Origin: Pradoshia sp. D12
Lineage (GTDB): Bacteria; Bacillota; Bacilli; Bacillales; Pradoshiaceae
Direction: 5' to 3'
Length of the DNA stretch: 64,000 bases
Assembly: GCF_008935075.1 (NCBI RefSeq)
Contig: NZ_CP044545.1
Span: forward strand, 709,501-773,500
Positions 33,964 through 43,622 of this stretch are shown here, piece after piece. Position 1 is the first letter of the stretch; each line of letters opens with the position of its first letter. The notes below the pieces were generated by a model. That model saw only the letters and a program-made list of their open reading frames with translations, did no database searches and was not told the DNA's origin. Both the position numbers and the translations under genes were made by a program.

Positions 33964-34080
33964 CTAATCTACTGAAAATCCTTCTTTAAACATATTTAAT
34001 AGAATTTCCTTCATCACTTCTTCCGATGGCCGATCGCCACTATTTATATATTTAGTCGACATCCCATATAGGTCCAACTA
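33964..34080 (-). pseudogene. Second TetR C-terminal relic
   Basis: Encodes only the last ~38 residues (LYGMSTKYINSGDRPSEEVM then KEILLNMFKEGFSVD), matching the tail of the remnant at 32937. It shows that the duplicated unit was csp plus a convergent tetR. Confidence 0.7.
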
Positions 34081-34213
34081 TCCTCTAGTGATGAGCAGCT
34101 AACCAATCAGGAGTCAGAGCGAGAGACCACTGGCTTTTTAGCTTTAGAACATTTCCAAGCAGTATATTGCACACGGATAAACATCTTATTATTAATGTTG
34201 AGCGTCGTATTAT

Positions 34214-34359
34214 TTGCTATTTTTAAATATACCTGTTATTCTTAAGAAGAATTATTTTTGTTCGGTTTCAGATTGAGAAGCGATTTTGATTTTCGTCTAA
34301 GGTATTTGAGCAGGGATAGTAACACATTGTGTGGACATCCACACTAGGAGGCAACAATT
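34214..34359 (+). promoter_or_regulatory. csp copy 3 promoter and cold-shock leader
   Basis: TTGCTA (34214-34219), 17 bases with a different spacer sequence, TATTCT (34237-34242); hairpin GTGTGG-acat-CCACAC before AGGAGG. The promoter hexamers are kept although the spacer diverged. Confidence 0.8.
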
Positions 34360-34560
34360 ATGGAACAAGGTAAAGTGAAATGGTTTAATGCAGAAAAAGG
34401 TTTTGGATTTATCGAACGTGAAGGCGGAGAAGACGTATTCGTACATTTCTCAGCTATCCAAAGCGAAGGTTTCAAATCTTTAGACGAAGGTCAAAGTGTA
34501 ACGTTTGAAGTAGAACAAGGACAACGTGGCCCACAAGCTACAAACGTTCAAAAAGCTTAA
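34360..34560 (+). CDS. Cold-shock protein, CspA/CspB family, copy 3
   Basis: Identical 66-residue product to copies 1, 2 and 4, with only synonymous base changes (for example AGTGTA instead of AGCGTA). The downstream flank differs from the other units after the terminator, so this copy was truncated or recombined on its right side. Confidence 0.97.
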   Translation: MEQGKVKWFNAEKGFGFIEREGGEDVFVHFSAIQSEGFKSLDEGQSVTFEVEQGQRGPQATNVQKA

Positions 34561-34571
34561 TAAAGCTAATG

Positions 34572-34600
34572 AAAGATCCTGCATATGCAGGATCTTTTTT
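34572..34600 (+). terminator. csp copy 3 terminator
   Basis: Perfect stem AAAGATCCTGC / GCAGGATCTTT with T run. Confidence 0.9.
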
Positions 34601-34719
34601 TGTTTTTTATTCAATTTGGTCAACAAAAATCCCTAATCACGGGCATATTTCCAACTCTCCAAATTTTATATGAATTTAACGAGTAATAAAAAAATTACCT
34701 AGTAAAAGAAGTAACGATT

Positions 34720-35430
34720 TTAATGAGTTGAGAAATCATTAGTCTCTTTTAATCGTTGAAGCTTATTCCATGGTAAATACATCAAAACCCATAAAATAAC
34801 AATCATACAAGCTAAACCAAATATGTACCCGGGATTCCCAAGTACCTTTTCAAGCGGAACAAGTGGGGAACCAGGTGAGGGGACATTTAAGAACATAAAG
34901 TTTGTATCCCATATTTTATTTAATGGATAGATAATTGATCCTGTCACAGCTAAAAATAGGACTGAACCTACTATTCTTTTTTTATTTGGTTTTACAATCC
35001 CAGCGTATAACACCATGACACAATACATAACAAGTGCAAAATGAAAAATAAAGCTAAATAAACTCATAAATTCATAAATCGGGCGATGTGTCCAGTTACA
35101 AAATAATAAAGCTGCAATTGCACCAGGTAAGAATAAGTTATAGAGCTTTTCACCAATTATTAAGCTATTTGTATAGGCATGATATAAAATCGCAAAAATC
35201 GCAAAACTACATAATTCAAACGGTAGATAGTCAACTGTAAATTCATTTCTGTTAATCAAATAGATATTCTTAATTATCTCAAATAATAAAATAAACCATG
35301 CGATTCTTTGTTGTACAATACTCTGACTTTTGGCATCTAATTTATTGAAATGCTTACTAACCTTGATAACGGTCAACGTTATTATAATGAGCCATGCAAT
35401 ATGATATGGTCCAAATAATGAAAATCCCAT
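34720..35430 (-). CDS. TIGR02206/YwaF-family integral membrane protein
   Basis: A 236-residue protein with about seven membrane segments. The start FGPYHIAWL, the middle YLPFELCSFAIF and the late segment NFMFLNVPSPGSP are typical of the YwaF/TMEM164-like family. Function is unknown, and no catalytic role is established in bacteria that I know of. The 5' end has AAGGAAGG upstream of the ATG. It stands between csp copies 3 and 4 on the opposite strand. Confidence 0.85.
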   Translation of the reverse strand: MGFSLFGPYHIAWLIIITLTVIKVSKHFNKLDAKSQSIVQQRIAWFILLFEIIKNIYLINRNEFTVDYLPFELCSFAIFAILYHAYTNSLIIGEKLYNLFLPGAIAALLFCNWTHRPIYEFMSLFSFIFHFALVMYCVMVLYAGIVKPNKKRIVGSVLFLAVTGSIIYPLNKIWDTNFMFLNVPSPGSPLVPLEKVLGNPGYIFGLACMIVILWVLMYLPWNKLQRLKETNDFSTH

Positions 35431-35528
35431 TTTTCTACCTTCCTTTTTATTTCATGAAGGAACCATTTTGGCAAAAGCGCAAAATGGCTGGATTTATTAT
35501 GATGAATATTTCGTATCTGTTTTTTCTA

Positions 35529-35735
35529 CTAAATTATTGATATCCAAACTAATATAAGTGCCACGAATAGCACCCTAAGAAGAACAACACTATAAACTAT
35601 TAATGACTTCATGGCTAAAGAATAAGTCTCCATTTTCACCATTGGCAATACGGCTGTCATAAAAATAATCCCTAATATTAAAATAGCAATAATCGGCACG
35701 ACAAACAATCGGTTGGAATTTTCTAATTCTTTCAA
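35529..35735 (-). CDS. Small two-pass membrane protein (68 aa)
   Basis: Two hydrophobic segments (about residues 10-30 and 44-66) with a short N-terminal polar stretch (KELENSNRL). TTG start with GGAAAGG six to seven bases upstream. It is upstream of the YwaF-like gene on the same strand, about 100 bases away, and could share its transcript. Not recognised. Confidence 0.6.
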   Translation of the reverse strand: MKELENSNRLFVVPIIAILILGIIFMTAVLPMVKMETYSLAMKSLIVYSVVLLRVLFVALILVWISII

Positions 35736-36139
35736 TATCTACCTTTCCTATTAATGAACAAGATGTCTATATATACTCTACATGGGAATGATCATTGGTG
35801 AGAATATATTTTATACAGGATTACTTTGAATCTCAAGATTAAGTCAGACTAGGGGATGAATCTGTTTAAATTCCCTTAGAATGAGAGTAAACCATTATCT
35901 TAGCCGAAGGAAATGTGGCTTTTTCCCTCGTTATTGGTGTCTTAACCATTAGAGAATACCCCCTTACCATTGGTCGAGGAGGTATCACCACTTATTTTTA
36001 GGATAACCTCTCTCCGTCGCAGGCAAATTATATTTTTCTGCGAAACGGGTTATATCATGTGGTTGTTCATCTTGAATGTTTCAGAGTATATATTGCATCA
36101 TAGATAAATATCCAATTATAAAAGGTGAGGTCGTATAGT
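35736..36139. other. Intergenic region before csp copy 4
   Basis: About 400 bases without a supportable gene. The last ~60 bases (from about 36085) are shared with the regions upstream of the other csp promoters (for example GTATATATTGCATCATAGAT, compare GTATATTGCACAAGGAT). Confidence 0.45.
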
Positions 36140-36285
36140 TTGCTATTATTGGAATTACCTGTTATTCTTAAGAAGAATTATTTTTGTTCGGTTTCAGATT
36201 GAGAAGAGATTTTGATTTTCGTCTAAGGTATTTGAGCAGGGATAGTAACACATTGTGTGGACATCCACACTAGGAGGCAACAATT
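36140..36285 (+). promoter_or_regulatory. csp copy 4 promoter and cold-shock leader
   Basis: TTGCTA (36140-36145), 17 bases, TATTCT (36163-36168); hairpin GTGTGG-acat-CCACAC before AGGAGG. Confidence 0.8.
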
Positions 36286-36486
36286 ATGGAACAAGGTAAA
36301 GTGAAATGGTTTAATGCAGAAAAAGGTTTTGGATTTATCGAACGTGAAGGCGGAGAAGACGTATTCGTACATTTCTCAGCTATCCAAAGCGAAGGTTTCA
36401 AATCTTTAGACGAAGGTCAAAGTGTAACGTTTGAAGTAGAACAAGGACAACGTGGCCCACAAGCTACAAACGTTCAAAAAGCTTAA
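36286..36486 (+). CDS. Cold-shock protein, CspA/CspB family, copy 4
   Basis: Identical 66-residue product with intact RNP1 and RNP2 motifs. Its terminator stem differs from copies 2 and 3 by a paired change, and its downstream flank (to ~36680) matches those of copies 1 and 2. Confidence 0.97.
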   Translation: MEQGKVKWFNAEKGFGFIEREGGEDVFVHFSAIQSEGFKSLDEGQSVTFEVEQGQRGPQATNVQKA

Positions 36487-36498
36487 TAAGAGCTAATG

Positions 36499-36528
36499 AA
36501 AGACCCTGCATATGCAGGGTCTTTTTTT
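36499..36528 (+). terminator. csp copy 4 terminator
   Basis: AAAGACCCTGC / GCAGGGTCTTT. The A-T pair of copies 2 and 3 is replaced by C-G, a compensatory change. Confidence 0.9.
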
Positions 36529-36960
36529 GTTTTTAAATCAATTTGCGCAATAAAAAAGCCCTATTCAAGAAATGAATAGAGCTTAGACAACAAAAGAACG
36601 AAACTGTATAGCAAATGGTAGGCTAAGTATAGCACAGTGATTGAATAATCCCTAATTTAAACCTGCTTACTTGCAAGGGGTTTTTTATCAAATCTTCTAT
36701 CCCACTTTTGGCTCTATTTATTAGTCACGTGGACATCTTCTAATGTTTCCTCATCCAGTGAATAAAGGGACTTCCAACCGAATTATTATGCTCTGAATAC
36801 GGAAAAGGCAACTCCTTCTTACACATTATAATCATAGCGCCTGATTTTCCCTCAACAAAATAATTTAATAAGAGGATTTCTTATTTCTATTTATTTACAG
36901 AAAATTCATTTAAAATAATATCAAGGTTTAACTTGAATTTTATAGTAGAGGGAGTCTTTG
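36529..36960. other. csp downstream flank and gene-free stretch
   Basis: Bases ~36540-36680 repeat the flank found after csp copies 1 and 2, including a hairpin around AGCCCTATTC / GAATAGAGCT. The rest, to 36960, is AT-rich; a GAGGGAG ribosome site lies at its end. Confidence 0.5.
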
Positions 36961-37711
36961 GTGTTGAAGCATATATTTGCATTTGAGAAAGAAGAGGATT
37001 TTCAGGAATACAAATATTTGATTGAGAGGTTTTCCAAAAAACATAAAAGGCTATCAGCTTGAATTAGTAAATCATTATGAGCTCAAAGAATTGCCAAAAG
37101 GAGTTGTATGGACAACAGATGAACTAGCCACAACTGTTTTTTCCAATATACCGATCCCAGCCTTTACAAATAAAGATCTCATTTATCTTTCTCCTGATTT
37201 GGTAAGCTGGAGGAGGTTATTTCTTACACAATTAGAGGGAAAGAAACATTCTAAAATAGAAGACTTCTATACTAATATGTCTGAAAACCATATATTAACT
37301 ATACTTGGACACGAATTAACCCATCACTCCGATTTGTTTTTGGATGAATTTGATGATGAGAGAGAGAACAGTATTTGGTTTGAGGAAGGAATGTGTGAGT
37401 ACTTATCAAGAAAATACTTACTAACTGATACAGAAAATAAGCAGATTACAAATATTGAGATAGAATTGATGGGTCTGTTTAAGCACAAATATGGTAACCA
37501 TTCGTTAGAGGAGTTCGGAAGTGACAGTTATCAAGGGAGTTTAACAAGTATTATGTTCGATTACTGGCGAAGCTTTCTTGCAGTAAAGTATTTGGTTGAA
37601 GAGGTTGCTAATAATGACCCCAAACAAGTTTTGAAAGAATATCATAAATGGCATAACGAGGGAAGAAAAAAGCCTTTAATAGAGTACTTCCATTTGGAAA
37701 ACTTATTTTAA
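36961..37711 (+). pseudogene. HExxH metallopeptidase-like gene with a probable +1 frameshift
   Basis: A GTG at 36961 with GAGGGAG upstream opens a frame reading VLKHIFAFEKEEDFQEYKYLIE. Removing one A near 37026 joins it to the longer frame as LIEGFPKNIKGYQLELV. The combined ~249-residue protein has a zinc-metallopeptidase site HELTHH with a downstream glutamate in WFEEGMCEYL, and no signal peptide. Without the upstream part the open frame (37022-37711, 229 residues) lacks a good ribosome site. It may be broken or a sequencing error. Family not recognised beyond the zincin motif. Confidence 0.65.
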
Positions 37712-37722
37712 GAGCAAGAAAA

Positions 37723-37754
37723 AAGGATTGAATCTTATTGTTGATTCAATCCTT
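37723..37754. terminator. Bidirectional terminator
   Basis: A 12-bp stem (37723-37734 with 37743-37754) between the convergent metallopeptidase and GH3 genes. Confidence 0.85.
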
Positions 37755-37775
37755 CTAACTATTAATTAATATTAT

Positions 37776-39956
37776 TTATTCAACGACTACTGTTTCTTTG
37801 TATGGAGTATCTTCGCTGGATGTACCAAGATATACAGTGTACTCGCCAGGTTTCACCACGAAATCGTGTTCGTAGTAGTCCCATACACCCATTGGATGGT
37901 TCGTAGCAGTTGGGTCAATCGTGATGCTAACTTCACGTGACTCATTAGGCTCTAGGTAAACTTTTTGGAAACCAACAAGACGCTTAGGTGGCTGTCCTTG
38001 GACAGGAATACCTAGATATACTTGAACAACCTCAGCTCCAGCAACTTTTCCTGTGTTGGTTACGGTCACCTTTACCGTAATCGGGGATTTGCCATCTGTT
38101 TGTGATGGTGTTACTGAGAATTCGGAAAGCTCAAAGGATGTGTAGGATAGACCGTATCCAAACGGGAATAATGGCTTAATTCCTTGGGATTGGAACCAAC
38201 GATAACCCATGTTAAGGCCCTCAGAATATCGGATAACCGGGAAGCCATTGCCTTCATCTGTACCAGGATAGCGCTCAGGTCTGCCTGCGTACAAAAGATC
38301 ATCCTCAGAAGCTGCGTATGTGGTAGGAACTTTACCGGATGGATTTACAACGCCAAAGAGTAAATCGGCAACGACGTGACCATCTTCAGTACCTTGGTTC
38401 CATGCCTCAAGAACAGCTTTAGCCTTTTGGATCCATGGCATCATGACAGGGCTGCTGTCTTTCATGACTACAACCGTTTGCGGGTTGATATCCAATAGTT
38501 CTTCGATCATACGATTCTGATCATTTAGCATGTTTGGACTAGGTAAATCAAAACCTTCAGAGGCAACTAAGCCGGCCATTAGAATAACCATATCAGCTTT
38601 AGCAGCAGCTTCTTTGGCTTCGTCAAGATTTGAAAGATCTTTAGCGACAGTAACCTTGCTGACTGACGTGTGTGAACCAAGACCTTTAAGGACATTTTGC
38701 ATGCCTTCTACCGGTGGTACCGTGTAGAGCGGAGTAACCTTGGATGAACCGCCACCACCGTTGCAGGCGTCATCCACGTACTCAGATTGACCAATGATTA
38801 CGATGGAGTCATAAGCTTTCGGATCAAGTGGAAGCATTTCACCTTCATTTTTCAGAAGGACAGCAGCCTGCGAGCCGATTTTACGAGAAATGGCGCCATG
38901 GCCTTTTGCATCAATCTCACCAGGATTGTAAGGACGCTCGAATTGACCGAAACGGAACATTTGCGTATAGCGGCGAACCAATGCACGGTCAACAGTTTCA
39001 ATCTCGAGGCTAGTATCCTGGAGTGCATTCTTGACGTTCGTCTCGTTTAACCATTTAGCGTCAGGCATTTCATGGTCCATACCAGCGTTCAATGATGCGG
39101 CAGCAGAGCGGCATGACCAGAAGTCTGATTGTACGTAACCTTGGAAGCCCCACTCGTCACGCAGAATATCGTTAAGGATATAGCGGTTTTCGGTTGCGTA
39201 TACACCACGAACACGGTTGTATGCGCTCATGATTGCAGCGATATCACCGTCTTTTACCAACATTTCGAACGGTAGTAGGTAAAGCTCGCGCAATACGTGC
39301 TCATCCAACTCAACACTCGTACGGAAACGTTCGTACTCCTGGTCGTTAACTACATAATGTTTACCCATGGCGATAACATCGTGTTCTTGGATAGCTTTTG
39401 TAATCTCGACGCCCATCACTCCGGATAGATATGGATCTTCTGAAAAATATTCAAAGTTACGTCCGGCAATTGGTGTTCTGTGTAAACAAACCCCTGGGCC
39501 CTCAAGTACATGCTGGCCAAGTGTTGCAGTTTCAGAACCAATGATATTACCGTACTCACGTGCGAGCTCAGGATCGAAGCCAGCCGCAACACCGATGGAC
39601 ATTGGCAATGCTGTAGCTGGTGGACTTGGGTGTCCGTCACCCATACCTACGCCTACAGGGCCGTTGGTAATACGAAAACGTGGAATTCCTAACTCTTCAA
39701 TACCTTTTACATGGCGCTGTACCTGGATTTGGGCCATAAGTCGATCTTGTTCCTCAGGGCTCATGGCATTCATTTCATCCATAGATGGCATATCATAAAT
39801 ATTAATCGTATTCATGGCGCCGTGAAGTTGGGCAATTTTTTGCTCTAATGTCATTGCAGCTACAAGCTTTTCAGCACGCTCACGTGGTGACAATGACTTG
39901 TCCATCCATGGAAACTGTCCATTCTTTTCTGTATCAGTAGTATGTTGATTATTCAT
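37776..39956 (-). CDS. GH3-family beta-glucosidase
   Basis: A 726-residue glycosidase without signal peptide, hence cytoplasmic. The N-terminal GH3 TIM-barrel domain starts at MTLEQKIAQLHG and contains GKHYVVNDQE and the nucleophile aspartate in YVQSDFWS. The second alpha/beta domain has QSEYVDDACNGGGGS and the DLLFG-NPSGKVPTT block, and the last ~100 residues are a fibronectin-III-like domain (KRLVGFQKVYLEPNESREV). The substrate is a beta-linked gluco- or xylo-oligosaccharide, not determinable here. The ATG at 39954-39956 with AGGAGTG upstream is the start; a longer frame to 39974 covers the ribosome site. Confidence 0.9.
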   Translation of the reverse strand: MNNQHTTDTEKNGQFPWMDKSLSPRERAEKLVAAMTLEQKIAQLHGAMNTINIYDMPSMDEMNAMSPEEQDRLMAQIQVQRHVKGIEELGIPRFRITNGPVGVGMGDGHPSPPATALPMSIGVAAGFDPELAREYGNIIGSETATLGQHVLEGPGVCLHRTPIAGRNFEYFSEDPYLSGVMGVEITKAIQEHDVIAMGKHYVVNDQEYERFRTSVELDEHVLRELYLLPFEMLVKDGDIAAIMSAYNRVRGVYATENRYILNDILRDEWGFQGYVQSDFWSCRSAAASLNAGMDHEMPDAKWLNETNVKNALQDTSLEIETVDRALVRRYTQMFRFGQFERPYNPGEIDAKGHGAISRKIGSQAAVLLKNEGEMLPLDPKAYDSIVIIGQSEYVDDACNGGGGSSKVTPLYTVPPVEGMQNVLKGLGSHTSVSKVTVAKDLSNLDEAKEAAAKADMVILMAGLVASEGFDLPSPNMLNDQNRMIEELLDINPQTVVVMKDSSPVMMPWIQKAKAVLEAWNQGTEDGHVVADLLFGVVNPSGKVPTTYAASEDDLLYAGRPERYPGTDEGNGFPVIRYSEGLNMGYRWFQSQGIKPLFPFGYGLSYTSFELSEFSVTPSQTDGKSPITVKVTVTNTGKVAGAEVVQVYLGIPVQGQPPKRLVGFQKVYLEPNESREVSITIDPTATNHPMGVWDYYEHDFVVKPGEYTVYLGTSSEDTPYKETVVVE

Positions 39957-40532
39957 GTTGAACACTCCTAACACAATATTTTTATAAAAATAAACGTATT
40001 ATTTCTAATACTTTTTATCTGATAGTCTAAACCGCTTACATATTTAAGATAACCAGATAATTCTATAAAATCCTAAGTAAAGCAAATGAGACTTCCTTTG
40101 TTAGATCTGCGGAATTCTCTTTTATGATTTGGTTTCAATGTGTAAATTATATTTTTTTTATCATTCTTTTACTCGTACTATTTTTGTTTTATTAGTAGAT
40201 ATTTTAGTTATATGCTATTTATTAAAGTGGAAAATCGAATAAATGAGTTTTGATGGTAGAAGTCTTCGTCAAAAAAGCAAACGGATGGGTTAGTAGTTAT
40301 AAAGATTGTAGATGGAAATCTTTGTTTCTGGTTTTATATATTATAAGGACAACTAGGGCAGTGGTTATGAGAAAAAAGTCTAATAGGGTAAACAGAGAAT
40401 CAAAATATTAAACTACCTCTTGAAGAAAGGGTTAAATGATACTAAAAGATCTATAGTAAAGATAAGAAAAAGACGGAACTCATAATATCGTGATTGAGGA
40501 GTATTTCTAATAACATATAAGGGGACGGTAAT
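39957..40532. other. Gene-free stretch
   Basis: About 575 AT-rich bases between divergent genes. It should hold the GH3 promoter. A GGGCAGTGGTTATG segment near 40357 only loosely resembles the island repeat. Nothing else seen. Confidence 0.4.
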
Positions 40533-40757
40533 TTGAGTTTATTACAAAAATGGTTTTATTGGCTACTTGCCTTTATATCAATCATTGTTTTTCTATTACA
40601 TAATATGGGTCCCTATACGGGGCAGTTAAGATTAATCGCCTATATACTGTTTACTATTCTTTGTGCAGCTTTGCTTATTAAAAGTAGAGAGTCAAAGGCA
40701 AAGATAGCAGGAATCATTGTGTTTTACCTGGTTATTGGTATAGGTGGATATTTTTAA
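40533..40757 (+). CDS. Small membrane protein (74 aa)
   Basis: Three hydrophobic segments in 74 residues (WLLAFISIIVFLLHN, LIAYILFTILCAALL, IAGIIVFYLVIGIG) with a lysine-rich loop (IKSRESKAK). TTG start with AAGGGGA upstream, and a clear terminator follows. No family recognised. Confidence 0.65.
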   Translation: MSLLQKWFYWLLAFISIIVFLLHNMGPYTGQLRLIAYILFTILCAALLIKSRESKAKIAGIIVFYLVIGIGGYF

Positions 40758-40811
40758 TAAGAATACTGCTAGTCGAGAAGAGATTTTACTTATGGTTTTG
40801 GAAAGTTGAAG

Positions 40812-40846
40812 CAGTAAGCTGGTGATACTTTAGCTTACTGTTTTTT
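40812..40846 (+). terminator. Terminator before the ars operon
   Basis: CAGTAAGCT / AGCTTACTG with an 11-base loop, then six Ts. It insulates the ars operon from the upstream gene. Confidence 0.85.
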
Positions 40847-40877
40847 ATTTTCTTGATTTTAATTATTAAGTCATATA

Positions 40878-40897
40878 ATATAAGTAATGTCTTATAT
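40878..40897. promoter_or_regulatory. ArsR operator candidate
   Basis: Perfect inverted repeat ATATAAG-taatgt-CTTATAT, 30 bases upstream of arsR, in the promoter region. Its half-sites are of the type bound by ArsR repressors. Confidence 0.7.
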
Positions 40898-40926
40898 AAG
40901 CGTTTGGTTATATAAAGGAGGTATAT

Positions 40927-41229
40927 ATGAATACAATTGAGCAAATGGCTCAGCAATTAAAAGCAGTCAGTGACCCGAATCGGTTAAAATTATTGGCTTG
41001 TCTGAAAAAGGGAGAGGTATGTGTTTGTGATTTTGTGGATGTTCTTCAAATTTCCCAGCCTGCAGTCAGCCAACAAGTGAAAAAGTTGAAAGATGCAGGA
41101 ATTATTCTGGAAAGAAAAAAAGGCACATGGAAACATTTTCGCCTAAATGAAACTCAACAGCCGTATATTCAGGCAATCATTGACCAGCTGGAGCCAATTA
41201 GTGTGAAATGCTGTTCATCAGATTGTTAA
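40927..41229 (+). CDS. arsR: Arsenical resistance repressor ArsR
   Basis: A 100-residue winged-helix repressor that leaves DNA when As(III) or Sb(III) binds its cysteines. The metal site is ECVCDF-like: [12 protein letters not shown] in the recognition helix region, with the classic C-V-C-D. The DNA-binding helix reads [17 protein letters not shown]. An extra C-terminal CCSSDC cluster could also bind metal. It is the first gene of the ars operon and probably controls it through the 40878 operator. AAAGGAGG precedes the ATG. Confidence 0.93.
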   Translation: MNTIEQMAQQLKAVSDPNRLKLLACLKKGEVCVCDFVDVLQISQPAVSQQVKKLKDAGIILERKKGTWKHFRLNETQQPYIQAIIDQLEPISVKCCSSDC

Positions 41230-41255
41230 ATCAACAAAGAGTGGGGGAGAACCAG

Positions 41256-42347
41256 ATGGCAGAAAAAAGTGTGACGAAAAGGCTGTCTTTTTTAGATCGA
41301 TATTTAACGGTATGGATCTTTGCAGCCATGGCAGTGGGTATTTTAATTGCGCTGTTAGTACCTGATTTTAAAACAATGTTAGATACTATGTCCGTAGGGA
41401 CGACATCCATTCCAATTGCTATTGGATTGATTGTAATGATGTATCCGCCATTGGCAAAAGTGAAGTATGAAGAGATGTGGCGTGTATTTAAGGATTGGAA
41501 GGTATTATTGCTATCCTTATTCCAAAACTGGTTGCTCGGTCCGGTTCTAATGTTCTTCTTAGCAATTATCTTTTTACATGATTATCCTGAGTATATGGCC
41601 GGCCTGATTATGATTGGTCTTGCGCGTTGTATAGCTATGGTTATTGTTTGGAATGATCTGGCTCGCGGGGACCGAGAATATGTAGCTGGACTTGTCGCTT
41701 TTAACTCTGTATTTCAGATTCTATTTTATTCGGCATTTGCCTACTTTTTCTTAAATATCTTGCCAGGCGTATTTGGGTTGGAGAATTTTACTGTTGTCAT
41801 TTCGATGTGGGAAGTTACAAAAAGCGTTCTCATTTATTTAGGTATTCCTTTTATAGCAGGAATGGCAACACGATTCATTGGATTAAAATTAAAAGGGGAA
41901 AAGTGGTATCAAGAATCTTTTTTACCTAAAATCTCTCCTCTTACACTTATTGCTTTATTATTTACGATTGTGATGATGTTCTCCTTAAAAGGAGATAAAA
42001 TTGTTGAACTCCCATTGGATGCCATTCGAATTGCTATACCATTGCTCATTTACTTTTTAATCATGTTTGCTGTATCATTTTTTGCTTCAAGAAAAGCAGG
42101 AGCATCCTATCCTGTAACGGCATCGTTATCCTTTACAGCAGCGAGTAATAACTTTGAATTGGCAATTGCAGTTGCGGTTGCTATGTTTGGGATTAATAGC
42201 GGCGTAGCTTTTGCAGCTGTTATCGGTCCATTGGTGGAAGTTCCTGTTTTGATTGCACTTGTAAGTGTAGCACTGCGCTGGGAAAAGAAATACTTCCATA
42301 GGAACAAAGTAGAAACGTCTGAACAAAAGTTCAATCAGGGGGAATAA
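41256..42347 (+). CDS. acr3: Arsenite efflux permease, ACR3 family
   Basis: Exports arsenite from the cell using the proton gradient. The 363 residues have ten membrane segments. The conserved cysteine lies in [18 protein letters not shown] (fourth segment), and [17 protein letters not shown] is the BASS-type signature late in the chain. The ATG at 41256 follows GTGGGGGAG and begins MAEKSVTK; a longer frame overlapping arsR is rejected. It works with ArsC, which supplies arsenite by reducing arsenate. Confidence 0.93.
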   Translation: MAEKSVTKRLSFLDRYLTVWIFAAMAVGILIALLVPDFKTMLDTMSVGTTSIPIAIGLIVMMYPPLAKVKYEEMWRVFKDWKVLLLSLFQNWLLGPVLMFFLAIIFLHDYPEYMAGLIMIGLARCIAMVIVWNDLARGDREYVAGLVAFNSVFQILFYSAFAYFFLNILPGVFGLENFTVVISMWEVTKSVLIYLGIPFIAGMATRFIGLKLKGEKWYQESFLPKISPLTLIALLFTIVMMFSLKGDKIVELPLDAIRIAIPLLIYFLIMFAVSFFASRKAGASYPVTASLSFTAASNNFELAIAVAVAMFGINSGVAFAAVIGPLVEVPVLIALVSVALRWEKKYFHRNKVETSEQKFNQGE

Positions 42348-42351
42348 TTTA

Positions 42352-42771
42352 ATGCCAAAGAAAAAAACACTTTATTTTTTATGTACAGGTAATTCGTGTC
42401 GCAGTCAGATGGCGGAAGGGTGGGCAAAGGAAATCCTGCCTGACTGGAATGTCAAAAGTGCTGGACTTGAAGCCCATGGATTAAATCCGAATGCAGTGAA
42501 AGCGATGCAGGAAGTAAATATAGACATAACTAATCACACTTCAGATGTGATTGATCCGGATATTTTAAATCATGCAGATTTGGTCGTAACTTTATGTGGG
42601 CATGCAGATGAACATTGCCCAGTAACACCGCCCAGAGTAAAACGAGTTCATTGGGGATTTGATGATCCGGCAAAAGCGGAAGGAAGTGAGGAAGAAAAAT
42701 GGGCATTCTTCCAAAGGGTACGCGATGAGATAAGGGATCGGATTGATTGGTTTGCTAAAACTGGGGAATAA
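42352..42771 (+). CDS. arsC: Arsenate reductase, thioredoxin-coupled type
   Basis: Reduces arsenate to arsenite with electrons from thioredoxin. The 139-residue low-molecular-weight phosphatase fold has the P-loop CTGNSCRS with nucleophile C11, and the relay cysteines C82 and C89 in [10 protein letters not shown], positions that match the B. subtilis enzyme. It starts 4 bases after the acr3 stop, in one operon. A bidirectional terminator follows. Confidence 0.95.
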   Translation: MPKKKTLYFLCTGNSCRSQMAEGWAKEILPDWNVKSAGLEAHGLNPNAVKAMQEVNIDITNHTSDVIDPDILNHADLVVTLCGHADEHCPVTPPRVKRVHWGFDDPAKAEGSEEEKWAFFQRVRDEIRDRIDWFAKTGE

Positions 42772-42802
42772 GCCTGTTAATTATTAAAGATAATGTAATG
42801 AA

Positions 42803-42831
42803 AAAAGCTAATCATTTAGATTAGCTTTTTT
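42803..42831. terminator. Bidirectional terminator after ars operon
   Basis: AAAAGCTAATC (42803-42813) pairs with GATTAGCTTTT (42819-42829). It lies between arsC and the convergent Crp/Fnr gene. Confidence 0.9.
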
Positions 42832-42865
42832 TACTTAGGCAGTGAATTGGACAACATATGTATCA

Positions 42866-43528
42866 TTAATCAATTTTAGCTAATTCCTGAAGCCGCTCCC
42901 TATCCAAAATGATATAGCCACGATCATATTTTTTTATAAGATTTCCCTTACAGAATTGTGAGATAACATGTAATAAGTGACGGTAGGAAACTCCTAAATA
43001 TTCACTGACTTCTGTGTGTTTTTCTTTGTAAAAATCATTTTCAGCTGACATTAAAATAAATGAAGCTAACCGATTTTCGAGCGGATAAATTTGAGTTTGG
43101 ACAGATTTAAATGAAAGATAATGTGTTTTTTTGCTTAAAAATATGGACAAATGCCTCAGGAAAACCGGATCTTCTAATAATTGATTTTTACATATATGCA
43201 TGGGAATAGCTAAACAGACCGTTTTTGTTGATGTTTGGACCCCTATAGAATATTGCTCTACTCCCAATAATTCGAGTTCGCCAATAAGTGACGGTGCTTC
43301 AATAAAATTAAGGAGAGATACTTTTCCGTTTTCAAGCGTGATATATAGTTTCGCTTTCCCTTCAACAATAAGGTATAGATACTCTGGTATAGAACCTTCT
43401 TTGTAAATGAATTCACCACGCTCAAATTCATGGACTTGAATAAATGGTTTTATCGAGACACTGGAAAAGGGTTGGATACTGTTTAAATCAATATATTGGC
43501 TGCGCAATGGTTCAGATAAAATCTGCAC
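42866..43528 (-). CDS. Crp/Fnr-family regulator (YeiL-like)
   Basis: A 220-residue transcription factor with an N-terminal cyclic-nucleotide-binding-like barrel (FERGEFIYKEGSIPEYLYLIVEGKAKLYI) and a C-terminal winged helix (TEVSEYLGVSYRHLLHVISQF). The PRR phosphate cassette of true cAMP binders is not evident, and there is no N-terminal Fnr cysteine cluster. It resembles YeiL-type regulators, which lie by nucleoside genes in E. coli. GTG start with GGAGG seven bases upstream. It is divergent from an MFS gene followed by cytidine deaminase, and a palindrome lies between them. Confidence 0.8.
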   Translation of the reverse strand: MQILSEPLRSQYIDLNSIQPFSSVSIKPFIQVHEFERGEFIYKEGSIPEYLYLIVEGKAKLYITLENGKVSLLNFIEAPSLIGELELLGVEQYSIGVQTSTKTVCLAIPMHICKNQLLEDPVFLRHLSIFLSKKTHYLSFKSVQTQIYPLENRLASFILMSAENDFYKEKHTEVSEYLGVSYRHLLHVISQFCKGNLIKKYDRGYIILDRERLQELAKID

Positions 43529-43556
43529 TTTTTTCCTCCAAATTATTAAAAAAATA

Positions 43557-43568
43557 TGAGATATCTCA
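43557..43568. promoter_or_regulatory. Palindromic operator candidate
   Basis: TGAGATATCTCA, a perfect 12-bp palindrome of Crp/Fnr type, lies between the divergent regulator and MFS genes, 28 bases from the regulator start. It is a likely autoregulatory site. Confidence 0.6.
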
Positions 43569-43622
43569 CATTATTGTAAGCGTGAAACATGCTATGATGC
43601 AATAAGTATGGAGGGAGAAAGA

